Source: Candidatus Riflebacteria bacterium HGW-Riflebacteria-2
Lineage (GTDB): Bacteria > Muiribacteriota > Ozemobacteria > Ozemobacterales > Ozemobacteraceae
Direction of reading: 5' to 3'
Assembly: GCA_002839435.1 (NCBI GenBank)
Contig: PGYA01000019.1
Location: 1-64,000, forward strand
DNA length: 64,000 nucleotides
Position numbers and translations under genes: made by a program. This document shows, piece after piece, positions 10,201 to 17,790 of the stretch (its first letter is position 1; each line of letters starts with the position of its first letter). The notes beneath the pieces are model-generated. The model did no database searches. It saw only the letters and a program-made list of their open reading frames with translations, and was not told where the DNA came from.

Positions 10201-11417
10201 TAACCAGCGTCGGCAAAGATGTGCTTGCCGGCAAGAATGTTCTGGTGCGCCTCGACTTCAATGTCCCGTTGTCGAAGGGCAAGATAACCGACACCAACCG
10301 CATCGATGCAGCGATGCCGACGATAAGATATCTGCTGGAACATGGCGCCACGCCGATTCTCTGCTCGCATCTCGGCGAACCAGACAAACAGGAGAAGAAA
10401 GGCAAGTCGCGCGAGGAAATCTATAACGAATACAGTCTGCGGCCGGTTGCCGAATATCTGCACCAGCATTTCGCCAATGTCGTCTTTCATGAGAAGAGCG
10501 TTGCTTCATCTGGGGTGTTGATCAAGAAAGAAGACATCGTTAAAGGCAGTCTGAACATTATCGAGAACCTGCGCTATGCCATAGGCGAAAAAGAAAATGA
10601 CGCGTTCTTCGCGCGTGGTCTCGCTGGCTTGTCAGACGGGATCTACGTCAATGACGCCTTCGGCACCTGTCATCGCAGCCACGCTTCAATAACCGGTGTC
10701 ACCCGTCATGTCAAAATGAAAATGGCCGGGATACTCGTCGAAAAGGAACTCAAATACCTTGGCGGCGCTGTCAGCGAACCGAAGCGTCCCTTTGTCGGTA
10801 TTACCGGTGGCTCGAAGATTTCGACTAAACTCGGCATTATCGAATCACTGCTGCAGACAATAGACCAGTTGATTGTCGGCGGGGGTATTGGCTATACTCT
10901 GCTTAAAGCTACCGGCTTCGATGTACAGAAGTCGCTGGTCGAAGAATCCATGCTCGAAACCGCAAAAAAACTCATGGAAAAATACGGCGACAAAATCGTT
11001 CTGCCGCGCGACTTCGTGACTACCGACAAATTTGATTTTGCCAACCTTTGCGTCGGCAACCTTGAACGCAACGTTAAAACCATCAAAGAAGACTGGGAAT
11101 CGTTCGACCTCGGGGAAGAATCGATCAATCACGCAATCGGCATTCTCGATAAAGCTCAGACCATCCTCTGGAACGGCCCGATCGGTGCCTTTGAAATCAA
11201 AGAAGGGTCATACGGCACGATCAAGCTGTCGCATGAACTGGCGCGCATCGCCGGCGAAGGCAAAGCTGTAATCATCGGTGGCGGTGATTCGGCGGCGGCG
11301 GTCAAAATGGCCGGCGTAGCCGAAAGAATGACACACGTTTCGACCGGTGGCGGCGCCAGCCTCGAGTTTCTCGAGCGCCTGACCCTTCCCGGCATCTCAG
11401 CTCTCGATTCAGAATAA
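7209..11417 (+). CDS. Fusion: PPDK-like ATP-grasp/phosphohistidine module + phosphoglycerate kinase
   Basis: A 1402-residue protein read in one frame. Residues 1 to about 460 are helical and unrecognised. About 470-785 is the pyruvate-phosphate-dikinase ATP-grasp domain, with GGKGNG, SVRSGTT, GSMCTILNVGL, LFTRNP and LLQTRRA. About 825-950 is the swivelling phosphohistidine domain with GRTSHAAI (His889). The usual C-terminal PEP/pyruvate TIM barrel is missing. In its place, from about 994 to the end, stands a complete phosphoglycerate kinase: RLDFNVPL, SHLGEP, ENLRYA, NDAFGTCHRSHAS, GGSKIS, NGPIGAFE, GGGDSAAAV and STGGGASLEFLE. Both halves keep their catalytic residues. ATG 7209 has GGAGGGG just upstream; the ATG at 7197 is less well placed. 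A TATAAT-like box (GATAATATAGATTAT) lies just before. PGK activity is very likely; the job of the kinase half without a PEP barrel is unknown. It converges on the symporter gene with a 6-bp gap. Confidence 0.92.
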   Translation: MIEDFSGISTYDQGMVPLNTWDQILGKIVALREEPDTEKQLAIITAVLVNIRLLDKEDKIYDRRDLKENIDTIYQRVLEETQKTLRSKTEPSNEYIYYFRELLKKLPIKSGGSDLIGDIRSAAEYFEEGRNGNDPLLSFAGDLRKEVHRKLSPRILEKYIRPYLQMVRHSNSEPMHNAGYMVVASRFDAKSEDAKFIELAEELEEKLSYLWDYESGDITAVKKNLEKHLDLFEKCFLRKEMQTFLNISTAQHISSTDNLVDCLKRLASFKTMLKKSYFEKRIELFDYLNLDLDIGRLVFIFTNDLTNSHYETVTFDNIKNCILLVKELIVLLSIKGILADKSDKFIKELNAIYAMETVEILKTKRLFQNISLELQQFMKTNIFLRLSQMLNNVLEAYQVPTSNLSPIKDRFFNNFIRTTEFHAVNEFVEKIIMFLNRELASKNAENSLYGKYRVSEMPAVNGNYDDFIATTWTPTPDLVRPFLGGKGNGIIDMKSLGINIPPAFVLGLPICREIDDKKADQKGFRDAIQKYLSQLEEQAGRKLGDVSDPLLVSVRSGTTISLPGSMCTILNVGLTPAIRQSLATKYGESFSGNIYLRFLINTLVALEMPVSQDIAVESAEQTVLERLGEGFLNDPFEQLVKCVELVFASSRSQNVKDYLKELSIELVYGTAVTIQQMVFGNKNARCMSGVLFTRNPINGEDELFGEFREMTQGEDVVMGNIITRNIANVPDKVRAELAKYKNILERELKHELDIEFTVEDDRLYLLQTRRATISTYAKLVVDVDMMKNGIISLDEFKTRIEKMCATNAFISVPRAADGVREWKPPLIAGVPINHGIACGTLVLTLEKLEEIKAHRENIIYFAQNTKPSDFYIMNNSHGIITVYPGRTSHAAITSITLNKPCVVGCSTAVIDLAQKTVTFKGESDIVLKEGELITLDANGGYVYRGTVPLSNSFIRTHNILESIRKLTSQGDAAREVDRIIHEKIAVLEKETGFKKKIITSVGKDVLAGKNVLVRLDFNVPLSKGKITDTNRIDAAMPTIRYLLEHGATPILCSHLGEPDKQEKKGKSREEIYNEYSLRPVAEYLHQHFANVVFHEKSVASSGVLIKKEDIVKGSLNIIENLRYAIGEKENDAFFARGLAGLSDGIYVNDAFGTCHRSHASITGVTRHVKMKMAGILVEKELKYLGGAVSEPKRPFVGITGGSKISTKLGIIESLLQTIDQLIVGGGIGYTLLKATGFDVQKSLVEESMLETAKKLMEKYGDKIVLPRDFVTTDKFDFANLCVGNLERNVKTIKEDWESFDLGEESINHAIGILDKAQTILWNGPIGAFEIKEGSYGTIKLSHELARIAGEGKAVIIGGGDSAAAVKMAGVAERMTHVSTGGGASLEFLERLTLPGISALDSE

Positions 11418-11423
11418 GCCGGA

Positions 11424-12710
11424 TCAGGCAACAGAATCGAAGGAAATTTTTTCGCTGTTCTCGGAATCGTAGACTTCGGGGTTGAATTTGCCTTCGGATT
11501 TGGCGATCAGTATTGTGCAGACCGCGTCACCGGTTATGTTTACGACGGTGCGTGTCATGTCGAGCAGGCGATCGACACCGATGATCAGTGCTATGCCTTC
11601 GACCGGCAGGTTAACTGACTCGAGAACCATCGACAGGGTGATCATGCCGACGCCGGGCACGCCGGCTGTGCCGATCGAGGCCATGGTTGCCGTCAGAATG
11701 ACGATGAGAAAAGATTCGAGCGAAAGCGGTATTCCGTATACCTGGGCGATAAAGACCACAGCGACACCCTGCATTATCGCGGTGCCGTCCATGTTGATGG
11801 TTGCTCCGAGCGGCATGGTGAAAGAAGCGATGCTGTTGGCGACGCCGCAGCGGGTTTCGACGGTTTCAATCGATATCGGCAGGGTGCCGTTACTGCTGGC
11901 TGTCGAAAAGCCAACGCTCATTGCCAGCAGATAGTTGCGAAAAAATTTCAAAGGTTTCAGTCTGCCGATCACTCTGAGCGCTCCCATGTAAACAAGGCAC
12001 ATGTGCAGCAGCAGCGCTGCAATAACCGTCAGCACATATTTTATCAGCGGCAGCATGGCATCGAGTCCGGTTGTTGAAAAGGTTTTTGCAATCAGCGCAA
12101 AGACACCGTATGGCGCCAGATGCATGAGCAGCATTACCATTTTCATGACTACGGCATTGGCAGACTCACAGAAGTCAATTACCGGCCGCGCCCGGGCACC
12201 GACCAGCGTGGCGCTGACACCCGACAATAAGGCGAAAAAAATGATCTGCAGCATGTTCCCTTCGGCCATGGCAGCTACCGGGTTGATCGGAATGATATTC
12301 TGCAGCGTCTGCACCAGAGACTGGCGTTGCGCGATCGTTGGCTCGAACTTTGACAGTTCGGCCATGTCGAGCCCCTGACCCGGTTGAACTATCGTAGAAA
12401 CCAGCAGTGCCAGCGAGATTGCGATGGCCGTTGTGATCAGATAGAAGGCCAGCGTTTTGCCGCCGATGCGCCCGATACGGGCTACGTCGCCCAGGTTGGT
12501 GACACCACAGAACAGGGAAACAAAAACCAGCGGCACGACCAGCATGCGTATCGAGTTGATGAACAAACCACCGACCAGGTCGAAAAGGCTGGTGAGACCG
12601 GTGAATAACGACCCCTGATGATCAGGAAGATAAGACATCGCTATGCCCGCAAGCACTCCAAGAGCGAGCCCGCTTAAAATACGCAAGGTAAGAGATTTTT
12701 TATTCTGCAT
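11424..12710 (-). CDS. Dicarboxylate/amino acid:cation symporter (SDF family)
   Basis: A 428-residue inner-membrane protein with the eight or so hydrophobic segments of the DAACS/GltP family. The family signatures are visible: ASSNGTLPISIE (the serine-rich hairpin region, here slightly altered), MPLGATINMDGTA, AGVPGVGM and DRLLDMTRTVVNITGD, the last two forming the substrate and cation sites. Such carriers import glutamate, aspartate or C4-dicarboxylates with Na+ or H+. The start at 12710 has no good ribosome site, so initiation may be weak or the start may be slightly different. The gene is monocistronic and ends 6 bp from the end of the convergent fusion gene; I see no terminator between them. 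Confidence 0.92.
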   Translation of the reverse strand: MQNKKSLTLRILSGLALGVLAGIAMSYLPDHQGSLFTGLTSLFDLVGGLFINSIRMLVVPLVFVSLFCGVTNLGDVARIGRIGGKTLAFYLITTAIAISLALLVSTIVQPGQGLDMAELSKFEPTIAQRQSLVQTLQNIIPINPVAAMAEGNMLQIIFFALLSGVSATLVGARARPVIDFCESANAVVMKMVMLLMHLAPYGVFALIAKTFSTTGLDAMLPLIKYVLTVIAALLLHMCLVYMGALRVIGRLKPLKFFRNYLLAMSVGFSTASSNGTLPISIETVETRCGVANSIASFTMPLGATINMDGTAIMQGVAVVFIAQVYGIPLSLESFLIVILTATMASIGTAGVPGVGMITLSMVLESVNLPVEGIALIIGVDRLLDMTRTVVNITGDAVCTILIAKSEGKFNPEVYDSENSEKISFDSVA

Positions 12711-12816
12711 TATGTATACCCGCCAATAAAATTACAGCAGCAAATTTAACACTTAACCCCTGCTTTTGCCTACAAAATATCTGGTGCTTCGGCAATTCTA
12801 CGTGAAAAACATGCCT

Positions 12817-12925
12817 GGATCCTGTGACTTTCTTCTTCGCCAAGGCTTCGAAGAACAGGGCGCGCAGGATCAAAGTCTTGCTGCTTCTGTCATTCTGCTC
12901 GAGCGTAGCGAAGTTGCAGAATCCA
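12817..12925. repeat. Composite palindromic repeat
   Basis: Two nested inverted repeats stand side by side. The first runs from GGATCCTG (12817-12824) to CAGGATC (12865-12871) around an inner TTCTTCG/CGAAGAA stem. The second pairs ATTCTGC (12892-12898) with GCAGAAT (12916-12922) around GAGCGTAGC. This is the style of small dispersed palindromes common in many bacterial genomes. It directly abuts the element at 12929. Confidence 0.5.
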
Positions 12926-12928
12926 TGT

Positions 12929-13072
12929 CTAGTGGTCTGTCACATATGAATTTATGTTTCAAAATCGTCATTGCGAGGAGCGTAGCGACGAAGCAATCCT
13001 TCTGTCTGTGAGATTGCTTCGCTTCGCTCGCAATGACGATAACGCCAAGATTCAATGTTGACAGAGGACTAG
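12929..13072. repeat. MITE-like element, copy 2 (144 bp, REP-like core)
   Basis: Terminal inverted repeats CTAGTGGTCTGTCA (left) and TTGACAGAGGACTAG (right). The core is a long hairpin: GTCATTGCGAGGAGCGTAGC on one side and GCTTCGCTCGCAATGAC on the other, enclosing CGACGAAGCAATCC and GATTGCTTC. Translated on the minus strand the core gives the well-known SHRQKDCFVATLLAMT type of peptide seen when such palindromes are mis-called as genes. Non-autonomous; no transposase seen. Confidence 0.7.
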
Positions 13073-13159
13073 AGTGCATCTAATCGCGTATCTGTTCAGT
13101 GAAACTTTTTTAAATGTTGGTGGTAGTATATGGAGAAAGAAATTCAAGGAGACAAAACT

Positions 13160-14566
13160 ATGTCTTTTAACCGCCGGTCGAGTTTTATCAGTCTGGTTCT
13201 GGTTTGTCTGCTTATCGTTGCCTGTCTGCCTGGTTTTGCCGAGTCGGTTAATCCCTTTGCGATAGGTGACCAGTTAAAGCTCAAACAGAGTGGCGCCGGC
13301 ACGACGGCCTCAGCTTCGGCCAGAATCGCTTTCTTTGACGGATCGGACAAGCCGGCCAGAGTAGCGGTCTTGAGCGACCTGCATGTCAGAGGCGACAACC
13401 AGAAAATGCTGGACGCTGCGGTAAAAGCGGTTAACAAGCTGCCTGATGTCGATGCCGTTGCGATAACCGGCGATCTCTGCAAAAAAATCGGTTCGCCGGC
13501 TGAGTATTCAGATATGATCAAAGTTGTCAGCCGCTTCAAGATGCCGATTTACGCAACCCCCGGCAACCATGACATAATTTATCGTGACCACTTTGGCGCT
13601 GAAGGCAAGAAACTGCGCACATCACCGACCGAGCGCAAGGCCAAGCTCGAACGCTTCAGAAAAGCGCTCAAACTTAAAAAACTGCGTTTTACCCGCAAAA
13701 TGGGCGGCCATCTACTGGTTTTTCTGCCCAACGACGACCCGAAGGGCAAGCATCTGGTTACTCTCTCTACCGCAACACTCAACTTTTTAAAAGATACGCT
13801 CAAAAAGAACCCTGATGTGCCTACAATTGTATTCTGCCATGCGCCACTTGCCGGTAGTTACGTCAAACCCCGCAAACTCGGTTTCTACAATTCCAACGCC
13901 CAGCCGCATGCCAGGATCAGTGCCATACTCAAAAAACACCCCCAGGTTTTTCTCTGGGTTTCTGGCCACCTGCATATCGGCCCATCTTCACCTGAATATC
14001 ATAACAAAGCCAATAAGGTCGGTAATGTTACAGTGATTCACACGCCGGCTATTACCCCTAATTCTTCCTGGATGCGCGTGCTCGACCTTTCCCCGGCCAG
14101 AGCCAAAGTCAGAACTTACAATGCCAAAACCGGAAAATACACGAAGAAATTCGAAAGAGTCTTTAAGCACAAAGTCAGCAAAGATGACAAAGATAAAAAG
14201 GATGACAAAAGCAATAACGACGATAAAGACAAGAATGATGACAAAGATGACGCTGACGACGACGATAACGACATCGTGATAGAACCTGAAGACGATGACA
14301 TTGAAGAAGGTGAATCCGATATCGGCGAAGACGACCCCACTGTCGATTATGGTTCAGACGACGACGCAAACGATGCAGACAGCGATGAAGAAGATTCAGA
14401 CAGCAATTCCGACGAGGTGGCTGAATCCGATAGCGATCAGACTTCTTCCTCTGAAGCCTCATCTGCAGCTGAGAACGCCAAAGAAGTAATCAAGGACCTG
14501 ATCAGAGTCATCACCGATTTCTTAAAAGGCATCTGGAACGGCATCCTCAAAATCCTCAATGTTTGA
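13160..14566 (+). CDS. Secreted metallophosphoesterase with Asp-rich tail
   Basis: A 468-residue exported protein: signal peptide (ends near FAES), then a calcineurin-type phosphoesterase domain (about residues 60-330). The five metal-ligand blocks are intact: SDLH, ITGDL, GNHD, CHAPL and SGHLHIG. A tail of about 90 residues, nearly all Asp, Glu, Lys, Ser and Asn, follows (KDDKDKKDDKSNNDDKDK and onward), then a C-terminal amphipathic helix (VIKDLIRVITDFLKGIWNG). The tail resembles Ca2+-binding or surface spacer regions. ATG 13160 is chosen because AAGGAG lies eight bases upstream. The substrate could be a nucleotide, phospholipid or phosphoprotein; nothing in the sequence decides. The next gene begins at its stop codon, so the two are probably co-translated. 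Confidence 0.85.
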   Translation: MSFNRRSSFISLVLVCLLIVACLPGFAESVNPFAIGDQLKLKQSGAGTTASASARIAFFDGSDKPARVAVLSDLHVRGDNQKMLDAAVKAVNKLPDVDAVAITGDLCKKIGSPAEYSDMIKVVSRFKMPIYATPGNHDIIYRDHFGAEGKKLRTSPTERKAKLERFRKALKLKKLRFTRKMGGHLLVFLPNDDPKGKHLVTLSTATLNFLKDTLKKNPDVPTIVFCHAPLAGSYVKPRKLGFYNSNAQPHARISAILKKHPQVFLWVSGHLHIGPSSPEYHNKANKVGNVTVIHTPAITPNSSWMRVLDLSPARAKVRTYNAKTGKYTKKFERVFKHKVSKDDKDKKDDKSNNDDKDKNDDKDDADDDDNDIVIEPEDDDIEEGESDIGEDDPTVDYGSDDDANDADSDEEDSDSNSDEVAESDSDQTSSSEASSAAENAKEVIKDLIRVITDFLKGIWNGILKILNV

Positions 14567-14567
14567 C

Positions 14568-15386
14568 ATGAAAAAATTACTATTTGTCGTTCTATTTACA
14601 ATTCTGCTGATTCCGACTTTTCTGTGCGCAGAAGTGAATGAAGATATTCTTGTCGTAACTGCGCCGTCGGGTGCTACTCTGCGCGAAACTCCCGATACAA
14701 AAGCGGCAAAGCTTGGCCGGATTCCATATTTGACCGAGGTTAAGCGCACCGAATGGAGCGACAACAATTCGACGGCCGAAGGTGTCACCGCCTGCTGGTT
14801 CAAAGTTTCCTGGCATGGAAAAGAAGGCTGGGTTTTCGCAGCTCTGCTTGGCTCGAACCCCAAAGAAATCGCGCTGATTAAAGCATCAGAAGGAAAAGCC
14901 CGCCGCGAAATGCACCGACTCTGGCTCACTACCGATGATGGCAAACAGTTAGAACTGGTCGATAAACCGGTATATGGCGAAGAAAACATGCATTTCGTTT
15001 TCTGCGGCGCCATGGCTGATCAGCCATTTTACATTGTCAGGCAGATTGGCTGGGAATGGGAGCACTATCTGCTGATCAACCGCTGTGACGGGCGGCAGCA
15101 GATACTGGATGCCGTGCCGGTTTTCAGTCCTGACAGCAAACGTTTCGTTACTGCTAACCTGGATCTCGCGGCCGGTTATAACGAAAATCGCATGCAGATT
15201 TTCAGATACGAAGACGGAATGGGCGTGCTCGAATGGTCAGAAGAGCCGACCGAGTGGGGCCCTGATAAACCTGTATGGGAATCCGACACCCGCATCAAAT
15301 TTAACAAAACTGTGCTTTCCGGTGACTACGAAGAAGCTTTCGTTGAATTCGACAAAGCAGCAAACACCTGGCGCCTCGTTGACTGA
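14568..15386 (+). CDS. Secreted SH3-domain protein
   Basis: A 272-residue exported protein with a clear signal peptide (MKKLLFVVLFTILLIPTFLCA) and a bacterial SH3-like domain at about residues 25-95: VTAPSGATLRETPDTKAAKLGRIPYLTEV, then WFKVSWHGKEGWVFAALLG. The rest (about 100-272) looks like beta-strand repeats (DAVPVFSPDSKRFVTANLDL, FVEFDKA) and is not recognised. SH3 domains of this class bind peptidoglycan peptides or other wall components. The ATG at 14559 overlaps the end of the preceding gene; ATG 14568 begins the signal peptide directly. No separate ribosome site is visible, so coupling to the phosphoesterase gene is likely. Confidence 0.75.
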   Translation: MKKLLFVVLFTILLIPTFLCAEVNEDILVVTAPSGATLRETPDTKAAKLGRIPYLTEVKRTEWSDNNSTAEGVTACWFKVSWHGKEGWVFAALLGSNPKEIALIKASEGKARREMHRLWLTTDDGKQLELVDKPVYGEENMHFVFCGAMADQPFYIVRQIGWEWEHYLLINRCDGRQQILDAVPVFSPDSKRFVTANLDLAAGYNENRMQIFRYEDGMGVLEWSEEPTEWGPDKPVWESDTRIKFNKTVLSGDYEEAFVEFDKAANTWRLVD

Positions 15387-15447
15387 TCTGTATCGCTGTG
15401 AAAATTTGCAGAATGGGCGAAGAAGTCTTACAATCTAATTCATAGTT

Positions 15448-16359
15448 ATGCACTCTGAAAACTCTGAATTTATTAGCGATACCAATGAAACACGCGACAA
15501 AGCACAGTCTGGTGCGGCCGATACTGTCGCATATTCTTTGCCGGTTCAGCCGACGCATGAATATCGGGCGACAGAAGAAGATCTTTTTTATTTCAGGAAA
15601 TGGTTCAATGACTATGTTGCGACCTTCGCCTCTGAAGACACTTTAATTCAAATAAACATCGATCTCAAACGCGACCATACCCTGCGTGTATGCCGTGCCT
15701 CACAGGAAATTGGCCACGATCTGAATCTTTCGCAGAATGACCTGCGCCTGGCCGAGATTGCCGCTCTGTTTCACGATATCGGCAGGTTCGAGCAGTTCTC
15801 CCGGCATCGCACTTTTTCAGACAAGCGATCCTTTAACCATGCTGCTTTCGGGGTGGGAGTGCTGCTTAAAGATAATGTTCTCAGCCGTCTCGGTATCTAT
15901 GAGCAGGAACTCATCATCAAATGCATTTCAAACCATAACAAACTTATCCTGCCGGATGAGAATGACGAAAGTGTGTGCCTGCATTCGCGTCTGCTGCGCG
16001 ATGCCGATAAACTCGACATCTGGTGGGTAGTTACCGATTATTATAGCCAGCGCGCCACCGGAAATATCAATCCTGGCCTCGAACTCGACCAACCCGATAC
16101 GCCCGGTATTTCGCCGGCGGTTTTCGAAAGTATCATGAATGGCGAAACCGTTCTTTTCGCCAATTTGAAGAACCTAAACGATTTCAAGCTGCTGCAGGTT
16201 GGCTGGGTCTTCGACGTCAATTTCGCGCCAACCCTGCGCCGCCTCAAAGAACGCGGCTATCTTGACATCATTCGCTCATATCTTCCCGCCAGCGATGAGG
16301 TTGAGGAGTTGTTCGTCTGCGTGAACAACTACATCGAGCAACGCGTGAACACCGCTTAA
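15448..16359 (+). CDS. HD-domain phosphohydrolase
   Basis: A 303-residue cytosolic protein. The HD metal site is visible at about residues 70-190: RDHTLRVCR, LFHDIGRF (the HD pair), FNHAAFG, ISNHNK and LRDADKLDIWW. The order H...HD...H...H...D is that of metal-dependent phosphohydrolases acting on nucleotides or cyclic nucleotides. The first 40 residues are polar and probably disordered. It lies 60 bp after the SH3 gene on the same strand. With two cyclase genes elsewhere in the window, a cyclic-nucleotide phosphodiesterase role is conceivable, but the HD-GYP signature is absent and the substrate is not known. Confidence 0.85.
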   Translation: MHSENSEFISDTNETRDKAQSGAADTVAYSLPVQPTHEYRATEEDLFYFRKWFNDYVATFASEDTLIQINIDLKRDHTLRVCRASQEIGHDLNLSQNDLRLAEIAALFHDIGRFEQFSRHRTFSDKRSFNHAAFGVGVLLKDNVLSRLGIYEQELIIKCISNHNKLILPDENDESVCLHSRLLRDADKLDIWWVVTDYYSQRATGNINPGLELDQPDTPGISPAVFESIMNGETVLFANLKNLNDFKLLQVGWVFDVNFAPTLRRLKERGYLDIIRSYLPASDEVEELFVCVNNYIEQRVNTA

Positions 16360-16370
16360 ATACAGCGTTC

Positions 16371-16949
16371 TTAGAACTCAACTATCCAGACATACTTGCG
16401 ATAATATTTGTCTTGAGTATTTTTGGCGATGGCAAACAGGGTTGCCAGATTTTTCCCGGCGAATGGATCGAGAAGCAGCTCATTTTTATTGGTTAAAGTG
16501 ACTTTTTTCGGCTTATGCTCACCGCTGCTTGGCCCGGTGCCCGGGAATATGTAGAATTCAAGATGCTCGGGCCGGCGATTTTCGGCGAAGTTGACATACA
16601 GGGTGTGAAGCCCGGCCAGGTGTATTCTCAGATGCGGAAACTCGCAGGTATGAAACGTGTCATCGGCATAAGGCCCGCGCACTTTGAGATTTTCTGTCAC
16701 ATCCTGACTGAAATAAACCGCATTCGCGGCGAAATTGAGGCAGTCATTTCTATCAAGAGCCAGCCACATCAGCTTATTTGCCAGCTTATCCATTCTGCTA
16801 GCGAGAGTGAAGCTAAGATCGCTCTCCTCGCATTCATAAAACTCATTTTGCAGCCTGACAAAACCGGCATACAGGCTCTCGGCAGCATAAATTGAGGTAA
16901 GCCCGAATATCAGGACAAGAATAAGGACGGCGGCAGAGATTTTTTTCAT
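16371..16949 (-). CDS. Secreted protein of unknown function
   Basis: A 192-residue protein with a signal peptide (MKKISAAVLILVLIFGLTSIYAAE). The mature part has no motif I recognise; a helical N-half (LQNEFYECEESDLSFTLASRMDKLANKLMWLAL) is followed by a beta-rich region with two cysteines that could pair (RNDCLNF, HTCEF) and a basic C-terminus. I chose ATG 16949 because GGAGG is directly upstream; the longer frame to 17012 would bury the signal peptide. Convergent with the HD gene (11 bp apart). Confidence 0.65.
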   Translation of the reverse strand: MKKISAAVLILVLIFGLTSIYAAESLYAGFVRLQNEFYECEESDLSFTLASRMDKLANKLMWLALDRNDCLNFAANAVYFSQDVTENLKVRGPYADDTFHTCEFPHLRIHLAGLHTLYVNFAENRRPEHLEFYIFPGTGPSSGEHKPKKVTLTNKNELLLDPFAGKNLATLFAIAKNTQDKYYRKYVWIVEF

Positions 16950-17073
16950 GGTTCCTCCATGGCAAATTCTAACAGTCATTATATATCCTACCGAAGCCGA
17001 TTTAAAGGGCATTGCATATTTTACTGAGAAGTGAAATAATATTTACAATCAAAGTCACGGAGCGATATAAAAA

Positions 17074-17685
17074 ATGCATGACAGTGAATTTCTCGAACAG
17101 GTAGAAAAAGCATATCAGCTGCGCAGTAAAAGCCCGATCAGAGCCCCTGGCATTCCGATAGGCGTCGCCATGGTCAATCTCGGCCTCGATAAACTCGGAC
17201 AGGTCAAAAAACTCGGTGTCGTGGCAGAGGCAAAAGCCTGCCTGACCGACGCGATTCAGGCGACAACCGGCTGCACCGTCGGCAACAAGTACCTTATCAT
17301 TCATGACAATATCGGCCGTTACGCGCTTACTGTCTATGACCGCACCGATGGCCGCGGTGTCAGGGTCTACGTCGATCTCAAAAAAATCGATGCAAAAAAG
17401 ACGCCTGAGCTGCATAAATTCTTTCTGCGGAAAAGGGCCCCGGAAGTCCGCACCGACATGGATGCCCGGGCAGCTTCGGCCAAGCTGGTTACAGAAGAAT
17501 TCATGGCCTGCGGTCGCAATATCTTCAGCTGGCAGTGGGTGCGCGTCAAGAATCTCGAAAAAGAAGAGATTCTTCCGGTCAAGGTCTGCCCCGGCTGCGG
17601 CGAATCATTCACCAGTGCCGAACGCGACTCACAATACTGCATCGTCTGCGCTAAAGAATTCGACTACTACATGTCTGAGCAGTAA
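17074..17685 (+). CDS. FmdE-like protein with C-terminal zinc ribbon, altered metal motif
   Basis: A 203-residue cytosolic protein. The FmdE core is recognisable: PGIPIGVAMVNLGLDKLG, then TGCTVGNKYLIIHDNIGRYALTVYDRTDGRGVRV, and a C-terminal treble-clef or zinc ribbon CPGCGESF...YCIVCAKE. In typical FmdE proteins the stretch before PG is FHGHxCPG, whose His and Cys help bind metal; here it reads SPIRAPG, so those ligands are missing. The family is tied to molybdenum/tungsten enzymes and formylmethanofuran dehydrogenase, and is found as stand-alone proteins in many anaerobes. Loss of the HGHxC motif makes a changed or lost metal site likely. Monocistronic. Confidence 0.75.
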   Translation: MHDSEFLEQVEKAYQLRSKSPIRAPGIPIGVAMVNLGLDKLGQVKKLGVVAEAKACLTDAIQATTGCTVGNKYLIIHDNIGRYALTVYDRTDGRGVRVYVDLKKIDAKKTPELHKFFLRKRAPEVRTDMDARAASAKLVTEEFMACGRNIFSWQWVRVKNLEKEEILPVKVCPGCGESFTSAERDSQYCIVCAKEFDYYMSEQ

Positions 17686-17790
17686 CCCCTAAACAACATT
17701 TTCATACATTATCGTGTGCGTAATCGTTCTCGTAACCGCTTCAGGCTGTTTTTTCACGAAATGCCTGTTTCACATGCTCAATAATCAAGC

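Larger units (their letters stand above)
12711..13159. other. 449-bp non-coding region made mostly of repeats
   Basis: Apart from the two repeat features listed here (12817-12925 and 12929-13072), the region holds AT-rich promoter sequence for the symporter at its left end and the GTATATGG-type leader of the phosphoesterase at its right end. Open frames through it are the conceptual translations of the palindromes and are not genes. Confidence 0.6.

Noticed and set aside
12766..13079. Open frames of 60-80 codons across the repeat region
   Set aside because: They are translations of palindromic repeats (SHRQKDCFVATLLAMT type) without ribosome sites.
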